Below are positions 33,196 through 42,393 of a DNA stretch of 64,000 nt, one piece after another. Both the position numbers and the translations under genes were made by a program. The notes under the pieces were generated by a model. That model saw only the letters and a program-made list of their open reading frames with translations, did not search any database and was not told where the DNA came from. This stretch comes from Hyaloperonospora brassicae. Its lineage: Eukaryota; Oomycota; Peronosporomycetes; Peronosporales; Peronosporaceae. The stretch spans positions 62,001 to 126,000 of the forward strand of contig CANTFL010001234.1 of the NCBI GenBank assembly GCA_947650285.1, read 5' to 3'. Position 1 is the first letter of the stretch. Every line of letters starts with the position of its first letter.

Positions 33196-34346
33196 GATGG
33201 TCCGTCTCGCTGTTGCGGCTTCGTAACAGCGCTGGACCCACGCCCATTGCCCTTTCTGGCAAATGGTAGTCCATTTCGCTCAGTACTGTTTGGTACTGGG
33301 CGTGGAGCGCTACACTCGTATGCGTAGTGCCCTAACTTCTGATAGCGATTGCACTTCTGCAATCGCTTGTTGTTTGAAGAGCGAGGTCTCTCGCTCTCAA
33401 CATAGCAGAGTTCCATTGGTTCTGGACCTCCGATCTCTTGTCGTCTCGGTGGCCGATAAGAGTTCGAGCTAGCATGAGCCTGTCTCATGCTAAAGTCTTC
33501 CTGTTCCGCGGCTGACATCGCCTCTTCCAGCGCATTCAGCTCAAGGCGGAACAGGTGGCTCATGACGGGCCCTTCTGCGAGCCCTTGCATGAATACCGTA
33601 ATCAACGTGTGTTCATGTACTGGGTTAGCAGTTATACTACTCGCGAGGAGTCGTATATGGTGAGCGTAAGCGTGCACATCACGCTTACCCTGCTTGAGTT
33701 TCAGGAGCTCTGAACGAGCTCTGAACGAGCCCTAAACTCATCCCGTGGAGGCTCAAACGTTTGTCTGATCCGGGACTTGAAGTCATCTAGCGACCTAAAC
33801 ACATGTGGGTCGCTACTCTCGAGCCCCAGGGACCAAGTTTTGGCACGTCCTGCCAAGTGGGTTTGAGCAAATGTGAGTTTCATTTGCTCATCTTCGACGC
33901 GACGAGCCCTTAAGGCTCTGTCGAGTTCGACAAACCACAGTAACAGGGAGTCCTCCGGGGCTCCACTGTACTTGGAGATGTCAACTTTCATGACCTCGGG
34001 ACGACGCGCATGCGCCGTCACGCCCACAGCAGCATGGAATTGCTGCTGTCCTAACCGCTCACAGCTCTGTCTGTTGAGCACCGAGTTCTCTCAACTGCTC
34101 GGCCTGTTGAGAGCCTTGCTGGTGAAGCAAGGCTACCTTTTCCCTTTTGGCGACAAGTTCATTTTGAATGAACCTGGCTATAGAGGCATGTTGTTGGTCT
34201 CTGTCTAGAGACTCCAACATGGCGCTAATGGCGAACTCGCCTACGGTAGAACTCATTCGTTCTACCGCACCCCATTCGATGTCACTCAAATGGGTTAACC
34301 CTTTACGCGTGGCGTGAAAGGTCTCTTCATCATCCAACACGTTCAT
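33174..34346 (-). pseudogene. A gag
   Basis: Three frames in series: 34346-34059 (DIEWGAVERMSSTVGEFAIS, Gln-rich coiled part), 34081-33701 (capsid: KVDISKYSGAPEDSLLLWFV, LTFAQTHLAGRAKTWSLGLE) and 33677-33174 (LITVFMQGLAEGPVMSHLFR, then nucleocapsid). An exact 11-bp tandem duplication (GAGCTCTGAAC, 33705-33715 and 33716-33726) explains the second frame break. The zinc knuckle reads CNRYQKLGHYAYEC, so the second Cys of C-x2-C-x4-H-x4-C is Tyr. The start ATG is about 50 bp from the 5' LTR. Stop TAG lies inside the frameshift hairpin. Confidence 0.85.
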
Positions 34347-34396
34347 GTTGGATGTTGTGGAGGTGGTCCTTGGAAGGACTACAAAGTGCTAGCAGG

Positions 34397-34788
34397 TGTA
34401 ACGGGGCACACCCTTGCGTGAACTTAACGCAAGGGTTTTGGTGCGCCCGACAGAAGTACACGAAGCAAACGAGGAAGCGTAGATAAGGGAAAAGTAGAAC
34501 TGTTATATTAATATAATTAAATCTTTAACCACTGTCTCTCTGTTTGACTTAACTTAATTATACTAATATAACTGAGTGTATGAAGACGTCTCGTCACCCC
34601 TCATTGCGCGCGTCTCGCGGCGATTGGTGGGTTGATATCGTCAAGATATCAACCAATGAACAGATGCATTGGTCGACCCATCAATATCACTACTTTGGTA
34701 ATATTGTTAAAAGAATATTCAACATACGAATCTTTGTTTTCATTATCTCTCCAATGACAATTTCCATGTAACGGGCCGCCCCTTTACA
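34397..34788 (-). repeat. 5' LTR of A
   Basis: 392 bp, minus strand; edges TGTAAAGGGG... and ...CCCCGTTACA read on that strand. About 36 differences from the 3' LTR. The same six hairpins are present, partly degraded (for example AATATCACTA / TTGGTAATATT has mismatches). Confidence 0.88.
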
Positions 34789-35470
34789 AATATCGCTTGC
34801 CATCATTAAGCCCGATGGGAAAGCTAGAGAGTAGACTCTGACGTTTGACACGTCTGTCGAGATGGCTTTATTCACATAGGATTCGCCAAAGTTAGACCTT
34901 CCGCGTGTTCTCTCGCCGCCTAATCAGGCTTACCCCGTGCGCTCACGCTTCTTGTTTACCCGTCAAGGTAAGAATGAGCTGACGAACTATGTCCAAGAGT
35001 TGAGAACTCTCATGGCTGCTATGCAGGTCGACCCTCTCCCTGAGACAGTCTGTGTGACTGTCTTCATGGAAGGTCTTCGTAATGGCGTTGCCAGAACCGA
35101 GGTGTTTCGGGTCCATCCCATTACTTTTGAAGTGGCTGTGAGCATAGATCAGAATGATGAGCAAAACTTCAAGTCGACCAGACTTGGTTGGAATGGGTAC
35201 AACCCAAGCTTTGCGAGGGCAGCCTCTGTGAGCACCTCGGCTTACTGTAGGCCAGAAACGATGGATTTCAGCCAAAATTAGGATGAAGTTGAAGCGGAGC
35301 TTCATGTTGCAGAGCAACGACAGGAAGTGAGACGCTGTTATATGTGCGTAAGCACTAAGAACTTTCGTCTTACTTGTACTTTGCGTAAAAAACAACCGAC
35401 TCCTATGGAGCGAAACCCCAGCCACAATCAGAAACCTGGTATGGCGCGTGGAAACCACAACACCCAGTAG
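34789..35470 (+). pseudogene. B2 gag, 3' part (after insertion of A)
   Basis: Resumes B2 gag: RRVFSPPNQAYPVRS-like text, then TRQGKNELTNYVQELRTLMA (open 34937-35281), TAG after DFSQN, and a knuckle CYMC....N....C with His replaced by Asn, as in B1. From about 34928 it is virtually identical to B1; before that clearly diverged. Gag ends at TAG 35468-35470 within the frameshift hairpin. Confidence 0.8.
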
Positions 35471-35488
35471 GTGCGGGGCGCCCTACTG
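35449..35488 (+). promoter_or_regulatory. B2 gag-pol -1 frameshift signal
   Basis: TGGAAAC (35449-35455), 9-nt spacer (35456-35464), hairpin CAGTAGGTGCG ... CGCCCTACTG (35465-35488) with the gag stop in its 5' arm. Same layout as B1 and A. Confidence 0.6.
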
Positions 35489-35526
35489 AGGTAGAACTGA
35501 TATCTGTTGCTTCTCTACGAGGTAGA

Positions 35527-36453
35527 GTGAAACAGGGCTTAGCCCCAGAGAGCTCTGTGCCCGCCAGCACAAGGCGTGGATACAAGCCTGGCTTGTTAAT
35601 CGCCGGTGCGAAAGTTAAAGGCTTTGAGAAGCATTGGTCGATCCTAATTGACTCCGGAGCATCATGCAATTATGCTCGACGTCTTTCCTTTGAGGGAAGT
35701 CAGCGATACGCTGAAGCGCTCAAAGCGCATGAGGGTGATTCAATCACCGTTCGTTTAGCGACTGGTAGTCGCTTCACGGTGCCTAAAGTTCCGTTGAACT
35801 TAGGTGTGAAGTTTTTGGACTTTGACAGCATTGAACGCTGCCTTGTCCTCGATTTGGATTCGAAATATTATCTCATCCTAGGTATGGCTTGGCTTGAACG
35901 CCATGAGCCATGGATTGATTGGAGGTCTAAGACCTTAGGCTCCACGCGCAATGTTCCTAGCGAAGCTTTGGAGAGTCATGAACCCACCTTTGCTAGGCAA
36001 CAAAAGCGCTATTGGCGGGAGCCATTGACGGAAGATGTCAATGTGCTGGACATTGGTATGTCAGAGTCAATTAACTCCAATGTCAATGACACTAATATTG
36101 AGCGGAGCTCTTTCACCGTATGTGAAGGGAGCTATGCTCCGTTGAGTGATACTCGTTCTAATACTGAGTCACTGCATGCTGCAGGCATGGTTGGCCTAGG
36201 GCCGAGACATCAAGAATGTAATTCCTCTGATGTGAGTGGGGTGGCACGTGAAATTCCACCTAGTGAGGGCGGACGATATGGCACCTCAGTGAATGTCGGT
36301 ATTGACATTGTTGGCAAGGAGCTTGAGTGTTCAGGACTAGGCCCGGATGATGTACGTGAGGTGGTACGTGTAAATCAACCGGGTGAAGTGGTTGAGTTAC
36401 GTAACTTCACTAGATGTCGCTCAGGACATGAGCTCTCGTATAGAGAGTGCTAA
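35527..36453 (+). pseudogene. B2 pol: aspartic protease region
   Basis: 308 codons, protein identical to B1 10481-11407, with the active site LIDSGASCNY and ILGMAWLERHEPW. It is in the -1 frame to gag and open back to the slippery site. The frame closes at TAA 36451-36453 (after LSYREC), before the linker region at 36664. Confidence 0.85.
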
Positions 36454-36663
36454 GATAAATACCAACCACGGGGACCCTACGGTCCCGGCCTCTATGAGGT
36501 GTAAGGTTTATTTGAGAAAGCAATCCCAGCATCGGGTGGCAACACTTAAGCGCCCAACGTCTAGAACGTCACGAATTGACAAAATAATAATACACTATAT
36601 ATACTTGTCAATGGGTTGACTGGATAGGTTGATGGCAACAATAGTCTTGAGACTCTTCCATCC

Positions 36664-37575
36664 TTGGATACTCTATTTGACCTAGACGAAATGTCTGACG
36701 GCGAATCTAGCCAAGCATTGCAGGAAGGAGAATTATACGAGTTAGTGGTCATTCGGCCGGATACTGAGTTGAACTCATCCTCGTTATTGGACGAGTCTGT
36801 CCTTGAGAACACAAAGGTGGAATTGAATGCCCGTAGTGGATGTTCGATCATTAAGAATGCTCTTGATCCGTTTTATCCTTTGGTAAAGAAGTTTCACGAC
36901 ATGGTGTGTCACAGCCCACCGTCCGTCTTACCTCCCGATAAAAGTGTACGTCATGAAATCGACTTGGTTTCTGGAACTAAATACTGCGTAACACGGCAGT
37001 GGTCTTTACCGAAGGAAAAGTGTGACGTCATTTACGAATTCTTTCGTGCAAAACACGCGGCGAGAATGGTTCGTGAGAGCAAATCTCCTCATTCCACACC
37101 GGAATTTTGTGTCAGGAATTCCAATCGAAAGTGGCGCATTGTACAGGCTTACAATAAGTTTTTTATGCGGCCACCATTCCGGCTAAGACACCAATTCCGA
37201 TGAAGAATGTTCTTCAAAACAATATGGTGGGATGTACAATGTACAGTGCGCTCGACTTAGTCGATGGTTATTATCAGCTGCTCATGCGAGAGAGAGAGAG
37301 ACATTCTGCTGACAGCGGTCAGCACTCCAAGCGGTATGCTCTGGTAGTGGCTTGTTATGCCGCAAGGGTTATTTAATGACCCGTCTACGTTCAATCGTAT
37401 TGTGACACAATTGTTCAGACCTCACATAGGATATGCACAGACGTACTTTGATGACATCTTTGTCCACAGTCGTGCTATGAACGGTCGGTCGGATGTGTAC
37501 AATCACATTGACCATTTACGAGCGGTGCTCGAGTGCATGCGCACAAATAAGCTGTACACCAACGCGTCTAAGTGA
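36664..37575 (+). pseudogene. B2 pol: linker and reverse transcriptase
   Basis: 36664-37203 matches B1 except for a few bases (for example TRQW where B1 has TRQC). It ends at the same frameshift near 37165, followed by the same (GA)7 frameshift near 37287. It then has its own extra stop where B1 has Glu (GGAGTGG to GTAGTGG near 37346). The palm frame 37357-37575 holds MPQGLFNDPSTFNRIV and TYFDDIFVHS. Defective. Confidence 0.88.
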
Positions 37576-38045
37576 ATCTATGGTGCAGGATAGTTTTTAT
37601 TTTAGGGTGCTTTATTGGGGAGCGAGGCCTTCGAGCGAACCCCGCTTAGGTCAAATCCATTGTTGATTGGCCGGTTCCAAAGAACCAAAAGGACTCACGT
37701 AAGTGGCTTGACCTTGGCAATTACTTACACAAGTACAGTGCGAATTACGCAGACATGGATCGGTCATTATCTGGTCTCCTAAAAAAGGATGTGGAATGGT
37801 GTTAAACTAGCACAGAGCGTGATGCTTTCCAAGCAGTAAAGGAGAGTCTCTCTAATGCGCCAATCTTGGCTTTGCCTGATAATGATCGATCTTTCAGTGT
37901 CGTCTGTTACGCATCTGACATTGCCATAGGCAGCGCTCTGTTACAGACAGATTCTGATGGACGGAAACGCGTCATTGCGTTTGATTCCCGGTAGCTGATG
38001 GCTGCAAAAAAGAACTATCCTGTTCATGACAAATAGCTACTTGCA

Positions 38046-39816
38046 ATGAAGTATGCTCTCGTCAAATTTAGAGTTTATCTTCTTGGCTCTAAGCCTTTTG
38101 TAATCTATACAGATAAGGCGTCACAAATCACTGCGACCCAGTCGCCTCACCTCTCTCATAGAATGGCTCGTTGGCTTTCCTTCTTTGCCGAGTACAACTT
38201 CGAGGTGAAGTACAAGCCGCGCAAGCAGAATGCTTTGGCTGATGCGTTGTCACGCAGGCCTGATTATGAGCTTGCTCATGTTACCACTCGGTCGTCGTCT
38301 GTCATTAATTTCATCCGTATGGCTTACGACAAGGATGAACATCGTGTAGCTCTGCTACGTGCTCTATGGAGCGAGGAGTTCAAGGACTCGGACATAGAAT
38401 TGTCGTCACGATTACGTGCGAGGTTACATCTATATTCCATCGATCAGGGCCTGTTGTGCTATAGCACGGATGTGGAGGATACCCCTCGCATCGTTGTACC
38501 TCATGATGAGGAGTTGAAGTATCGGATCCTCTATGAGGCACATGATACTGCGTTGAGTGGTCATCTCGGTCGTGAGAAGACCCATGGCTCTGTGAGCCAA
38601 TACTATTGGTGGCCCAAACTATACAAATGGGTGAGCACATATGTGCGTACGTCTGAAACGTGTCAATAGGCGAAACCCTCACCTCACGCGGCCGCGCCGT
38701 TGGCTAGTTTGCCTATACCCGATGGGGCGTTGGGAGTTTATCAGCATGAATTTCATTTTCGGTCTACCGAAAGATTCGTTTAGCAATACGGTTATTGTGG
38801 TCTTTGTTGACCGTTTGAGCAAGATGGCTCATTTAACGGCGGTGCCGGATACGATTGATGTTGGAGGTACAGCTACGCTGTTTATTGATCGAGTGTTTCG
38901 ACAACACGGTTTGCCTTTGTCACTTGTCTCTGATGGAGATCCTCGCTTCACTGGGAAGTTTTAAAAAACCATCTTCAAAGTGCTCGGCACACGATTGGAC
39001 ATGTCCACAGCGGATCATCCGCAGACCTATGGTCAAACCGAGCGAGTGAATCGCATCATTGGTGACATCTTGCGTAGTGTTTGCGCTGAAACGCCTAATC
39101 GTTGGAGTTCGATGCTCCCTGTCGTTGAATTTGCGTTGAATAACTCCGTGCATGCCTTTACCGGCTACACACCGTTCTATGTGAAAGGTCTCACACCTCC
39201 TCGCGTTCCGTTAATGCTACCACTACGTGGTTCAGGGCTTGGTGGGAGAGAAGTTTCCGATCGTCTTGATGATATAATCCCGTCAACTGTTCAAAAACAG
39301 GTAAGCGAGTTTCTCGTAACGCGATTGAATATCTTACGACATTTGCGTGACGCACTGGCTGATAGCCAAAACAATCAGACGGAACAAGCTGATGATAAAG
39401 GCAGAGGTTGTATTGAACGTTATGAGGTCGAAGACCCAATTCTACTTAATGCTAAAAACTTACCTACAAATGTATTGTCTGCTGTCGTGACGAAGTTGCG
39501 TCCGCGCTTCATTGGACCATTCAGGATCGTCGCGAAGAAGGGACTTGCGTACACGCTCAACCTTCCGCGAAAATGGAGCACACACTCCGTGTTCTGCTTT
39601 GGCTTGGTTTAACTGTATCGGGATCCGTCCCACGTGAACTTGGGGGCGCTTGCGCCGCATAGGTTGGCCTTGCCATCGGTTGCTGAATCCGTATCAGGAG
39701 GTCAAGCTGAGCCTCCATCCGGGCTTGGCCCAACTCCAACGCTTGGACACGGGCTCGCATGGCGTCAAACGCACTCTGGGTCTTATCCAATGTCTCACGA
39801 AGACCACCTAGTTTGA
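38046..39816 (+). pseudogene. B2 pol: RNase H end, integrase and tail
   Basis: 38046-38669 carries the RNase H C-terminal part and integrase finger; 38641-38964 and 38980-39612 carry the integrase core and C-terminal domain, with the same MNF substitution at the first catalytic Asp as B1 and the same TAA at the end of 39612. The in-frame tail runs to 39816. Differences from B1 are few (for example GLPLSLVSDG for GLPLALVSDG; YEVEDPIL for YEVGDPVL). Confidence 0.85.
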
Positions 39817-40980
39817 GTAGCACCTTCTCATGTTTTTCCCTCGGTACAACGATCACCACGGACGCTGTATGACGTCCAAGGGAACCACTAGTTTCGTGCC
39901 GAGAGACCAATGAAACGACATCATCGTCATGGACAATACCAGTATCTGGTGAAAATCTTTGACGCGATCATTCGAAGTTGGAGAATGAATGGGACTACTC
40001 CTTCGGCAGAATTACCCAAATGCCTTGGATGTTTTTAAACATCGTGTCCAGAGTCACCTTGCGACCGAGGTCGCTTCTCACCAATAGTGTTGGGAGGTAG
40101 CAGGTTGCTCTGTACCCCCGATTCGACACTCGCGGCTACCGGCGTAGCCGAAGCATAGCGTGTGCAATTACGCAACTGGCCGCTAACCTTGGCCTTGGCG
40201 CATTCGTACCAAACCTTTCGCTCCAGACAAACGTCGATCACATCCGCACGTGCTCTAAGAGCTGTCGTACTGATGAGGTGTCCCTTGCGATACACCCAGC
40301 GAATGAATTTTTGGTCCTCCTCTTCATATAACTCACGGACAAACAACAATATGGGGAATCCCTTGATCTGTCAAACCGAAAATACGACGAATCAGTCTTT
40401 TAAAGGTGTGTCTTGTACTGACCTTGTGTGGTCAAGAAGTGTTCTAAATACTTCTCGTGCAGAATCTGGCGAAAGGCGAAATCTTCAGGCGACGTAGCCT
40501 CTGGATTTATGGCCCATGTTATAAAATTAACAGCTTTGATGTTGGATTGAGACCTTCCTCCACGTCCGGTGTTGATGACACATAGCCGCGCCGGTATTGG
40601 ATGACCCTCTTGGTCTGACTGGGACGAAGATCTCTCTCCTCTCTTTGGAAAATTAAATATTAATGCTCGTCGAGCGGGTTGGTGATGGTGCGTTCACCAG
40701 CATCTGCTGAATGATGTCGCACCAGGAGCGCGGTGGTTTCACCACGTCCGATGAACGGATTGGATGCTGTAAGAGGTCGTTACTCAGCAACAGGTAAGTA
40801 GGACAACGTCTATTCATCTCCATGGACATTGGTGTCGATTCTATCGTACACATCCTTATCGAAGTCAAGGTAATAGGAAAGATTCCGAGACTCGTGCGGT
40901 GGCGATGGCATGAGGGTTGGTCTTTGGTAAATCGAATGATTGTAGACCACAGACCGCCCTCTACGAAGAAAGAGATCGAT
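39557..40980 (-). pseudogene. Antisense gene remnant inside B2
   Basis: Minus-strand frames 39557-39910 (117 codons, coiled-coil-like, identical in protein to the B1 copy) and 40035-40349 (VRELYEEEDQKFIRWVYRKG..., parallel to B1 6525-6899). Further upstream, traces such as TNPLDEH near 40675 parallel the B1 N-terminal frame. The part left of 40042 is in the near-identical block; the part beyond is much more diverged from B1. Function unknown. Confidence 0.5.
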
Positions 40981-41017
40981 TGACCTTTTGTGGTAATATC
41001 AGTCTGGTGGGGGAGGT

Positions 41018-41510
41018 TGTTATGGGGTACACCACGTGTATGATTTACACAACATGCATTTGTTACATAACATGTGTGATTTACACAAGGGATGGAGTCC
41101 AATTAAAGATGGTATTAGAACACCATATCGATTGTCGGAGGCTGACGCGTGTCAGCCCATGAATTCGGAGATCCTTTTAGAGATATTAATTAGAACATTA
41201 GTGTTTAGATCAAGTAAGTATATCAAGGTGTTCTTTTAGATTAAAAGAAATAAAGTTCAGCTCCCATTTTGATCACTGAAGACACGTGCCTCACGAGACG
41301 TCTTTGATCGTTAAGAGTCTAGCAAATACTGTGAAGGTAGCTACTCTTGATCACTAAGTGCTGTGATTTTTTTTGAATCGTTGGTCCCCCAAAAGAGGGA
41401 CCGTAAGATCCTCGAGCTTGTTGACTCTCTGAGTCGGGATCTGTGAACCAAAGTTGCTCGTTGCGCGCTAAGTCTTCGTCTGACTTAACAAGCTGTGTAG
41501 CCCCGATACA
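41018..41510 (+). repeat. 3' LTR of B2
   Basis: 493 bp; starts TGTTATGGGG, ends CCCCGATACA; about seven differences from the 5' LTR. Preceded by the purine tract at 41006-41017. Confidence 0.9.
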
Positions 41511-42134
41511 ACGGGTGCCACATATATACATTAAGGTACTTGTGTCTGTCGAAATCCGACTTGTAAATTTTTATTTGCTAGCTTTTGTCAATTCGAAATG
41601 TGTTGATGACCTGCTCAGGCGCTCGGAGTCGCTGCGGTCGATCTTTGGTAATGCTGCAGCTTCGAATAAATGCAAGAGTATCATTCTATGTTCAAATTTA
41701 TTTTCAAGGAACAATAGCTCGTGCGCCGACGTGTTTTCTGACCTCGTTCGGTGAGACGACTGTCATCGCGCACAACTGATGTCGTCTGAGATCGACGCTG
41801 CTAATGCGACAGTTGGTCATTGACGAGGCATCTGGCAGATATTTCTTTGGGGGCGGTTGTTGACTAATTGCTTCTGCTTATGAGTTTGCGTTTGACTGGA
41901 TGCGGTATAGGGGCTCAGTGCTGCGCGCTACGAGACGTAAAAGGCCATCATGAACGAGCATTCATGCCTGATAATTGACTATGCATGAATTTTGGTGCGC
42001 GATTGGGACGAGACGATCACCGCGTAGTCGAGAACGATCGAGAATCCAAATGTCATCATATTGATCTACCCAGAGACCACCAAAAATTTGACGGATCACG
42101 GGGTAGATGAACTGCATTATTATTATAAATAAAA
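41511..42134. other. Flank of B2, unassigned
   Basis: Moderately GC-balanced DNA with frames of up to about 100 codons (41443-41754, starting inside the LTR) but no recognisable family. Possibly the right half of the sequence into which B2 inserted; no match to the left flank apart from the inverted repeat that follows. Confidence 0.4.
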
Positions 42135-42393
42135 TAGGGAATAGGGTAGTATGAAGGGTAATTATTGGTGGGTGTTTCGGATAATGAGAGCGGGAATCAT
42201 ACGCAAGGCTCTTGTTTTACACAAAAAGAGGCCTATATCAAGGAGGGTTGTGTACGAAGCAAAGAATAGTTGAATGACATTTTGTATGCATGAGTGTGCA
42301 GTACCTTGTTGGGGAGTTTACGGTACTGACAGAGGGGCCTCTATTTTAAGGAGGGTGTTCGTATCAGACGGTGGATGTGTACCTATGAGTCAT
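42135..42393 (+). repeat. Right arm of the diverged inverted repeat flanking B2
   Basis: Matches the reverse complement of 25263-25515 at roughly 80%. Reads in one frame as MKGNYWWVFRIMRAGIIRKA followed by LVLHKKRPISRRVV, against MRGNYRWEFRIMRANIIRKA in the left arm. Confidence 0.6.

Larger units (their letters stand above)
26794..34788 (-). mobile_element. Ty3/gypsy chromodomain retrotransposon A, hairpin-rich, nested in B2
   Basis: 7995 bp on the minus strand: 5' LTR 34397-34788, gag 34346-33174, protease, RT, RNase H, integrase, chromodomain to 28281, a polypurine tract (complement of CACCCCCCCTTAA, 27188-27200) and 3' LTR 26794-27186. Flanking bases AATCT / AATAT are an imperfect 5-bp duplication. 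It splits the gag gene of B2. An antisense frame (27323-28909) lies between pol and the 3' LTR. The LTRs differ at about 36 of 393 positions. The whole element is crowded with short perfect inverted repeats. Confidence 0.92.
25889..41510 (+). mobile_element. Ty3/gypsy retrotransposon B2, interrupted by element A
   Basis: Plus-strand element with LTRs at 25889-26380 and 41018-41510. Gag starts near 26500, stops at 26793 where element A (26794-34788) begins, and resumes at 34789; the two halves align in order with B1 gag. Then come protease, RT, RNase H, integrase and the antisense remnant, ending in a purine tract (GGTGGGGGAGGT, 41006-41017). Without A it is about 7.6 kb. The flanks (TCAGG / ACGGG) show no target duplication. 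All genes are defective. The core 34928-40042 is nearly identical to B1. Confidence 0.9.

Noticed and set aside
34377..34396. Primer-binding site next to A's 5' LTR complementary to initiator Met tRNA
   Set aside because: The leader reads CCTGCTAGCACTTTGTAG on the minus strand and does not match the usual TGGTATCAGAGC. I cannot name the tRNA.
40653..41102. 149-codon minus-strand ORF starting inside the B2 3' LTR
   Set aside because: The first third is LTR sequence read backwards. The rest overlaps the antisense remnant but shows no consistent similarity to B1 in this frame.
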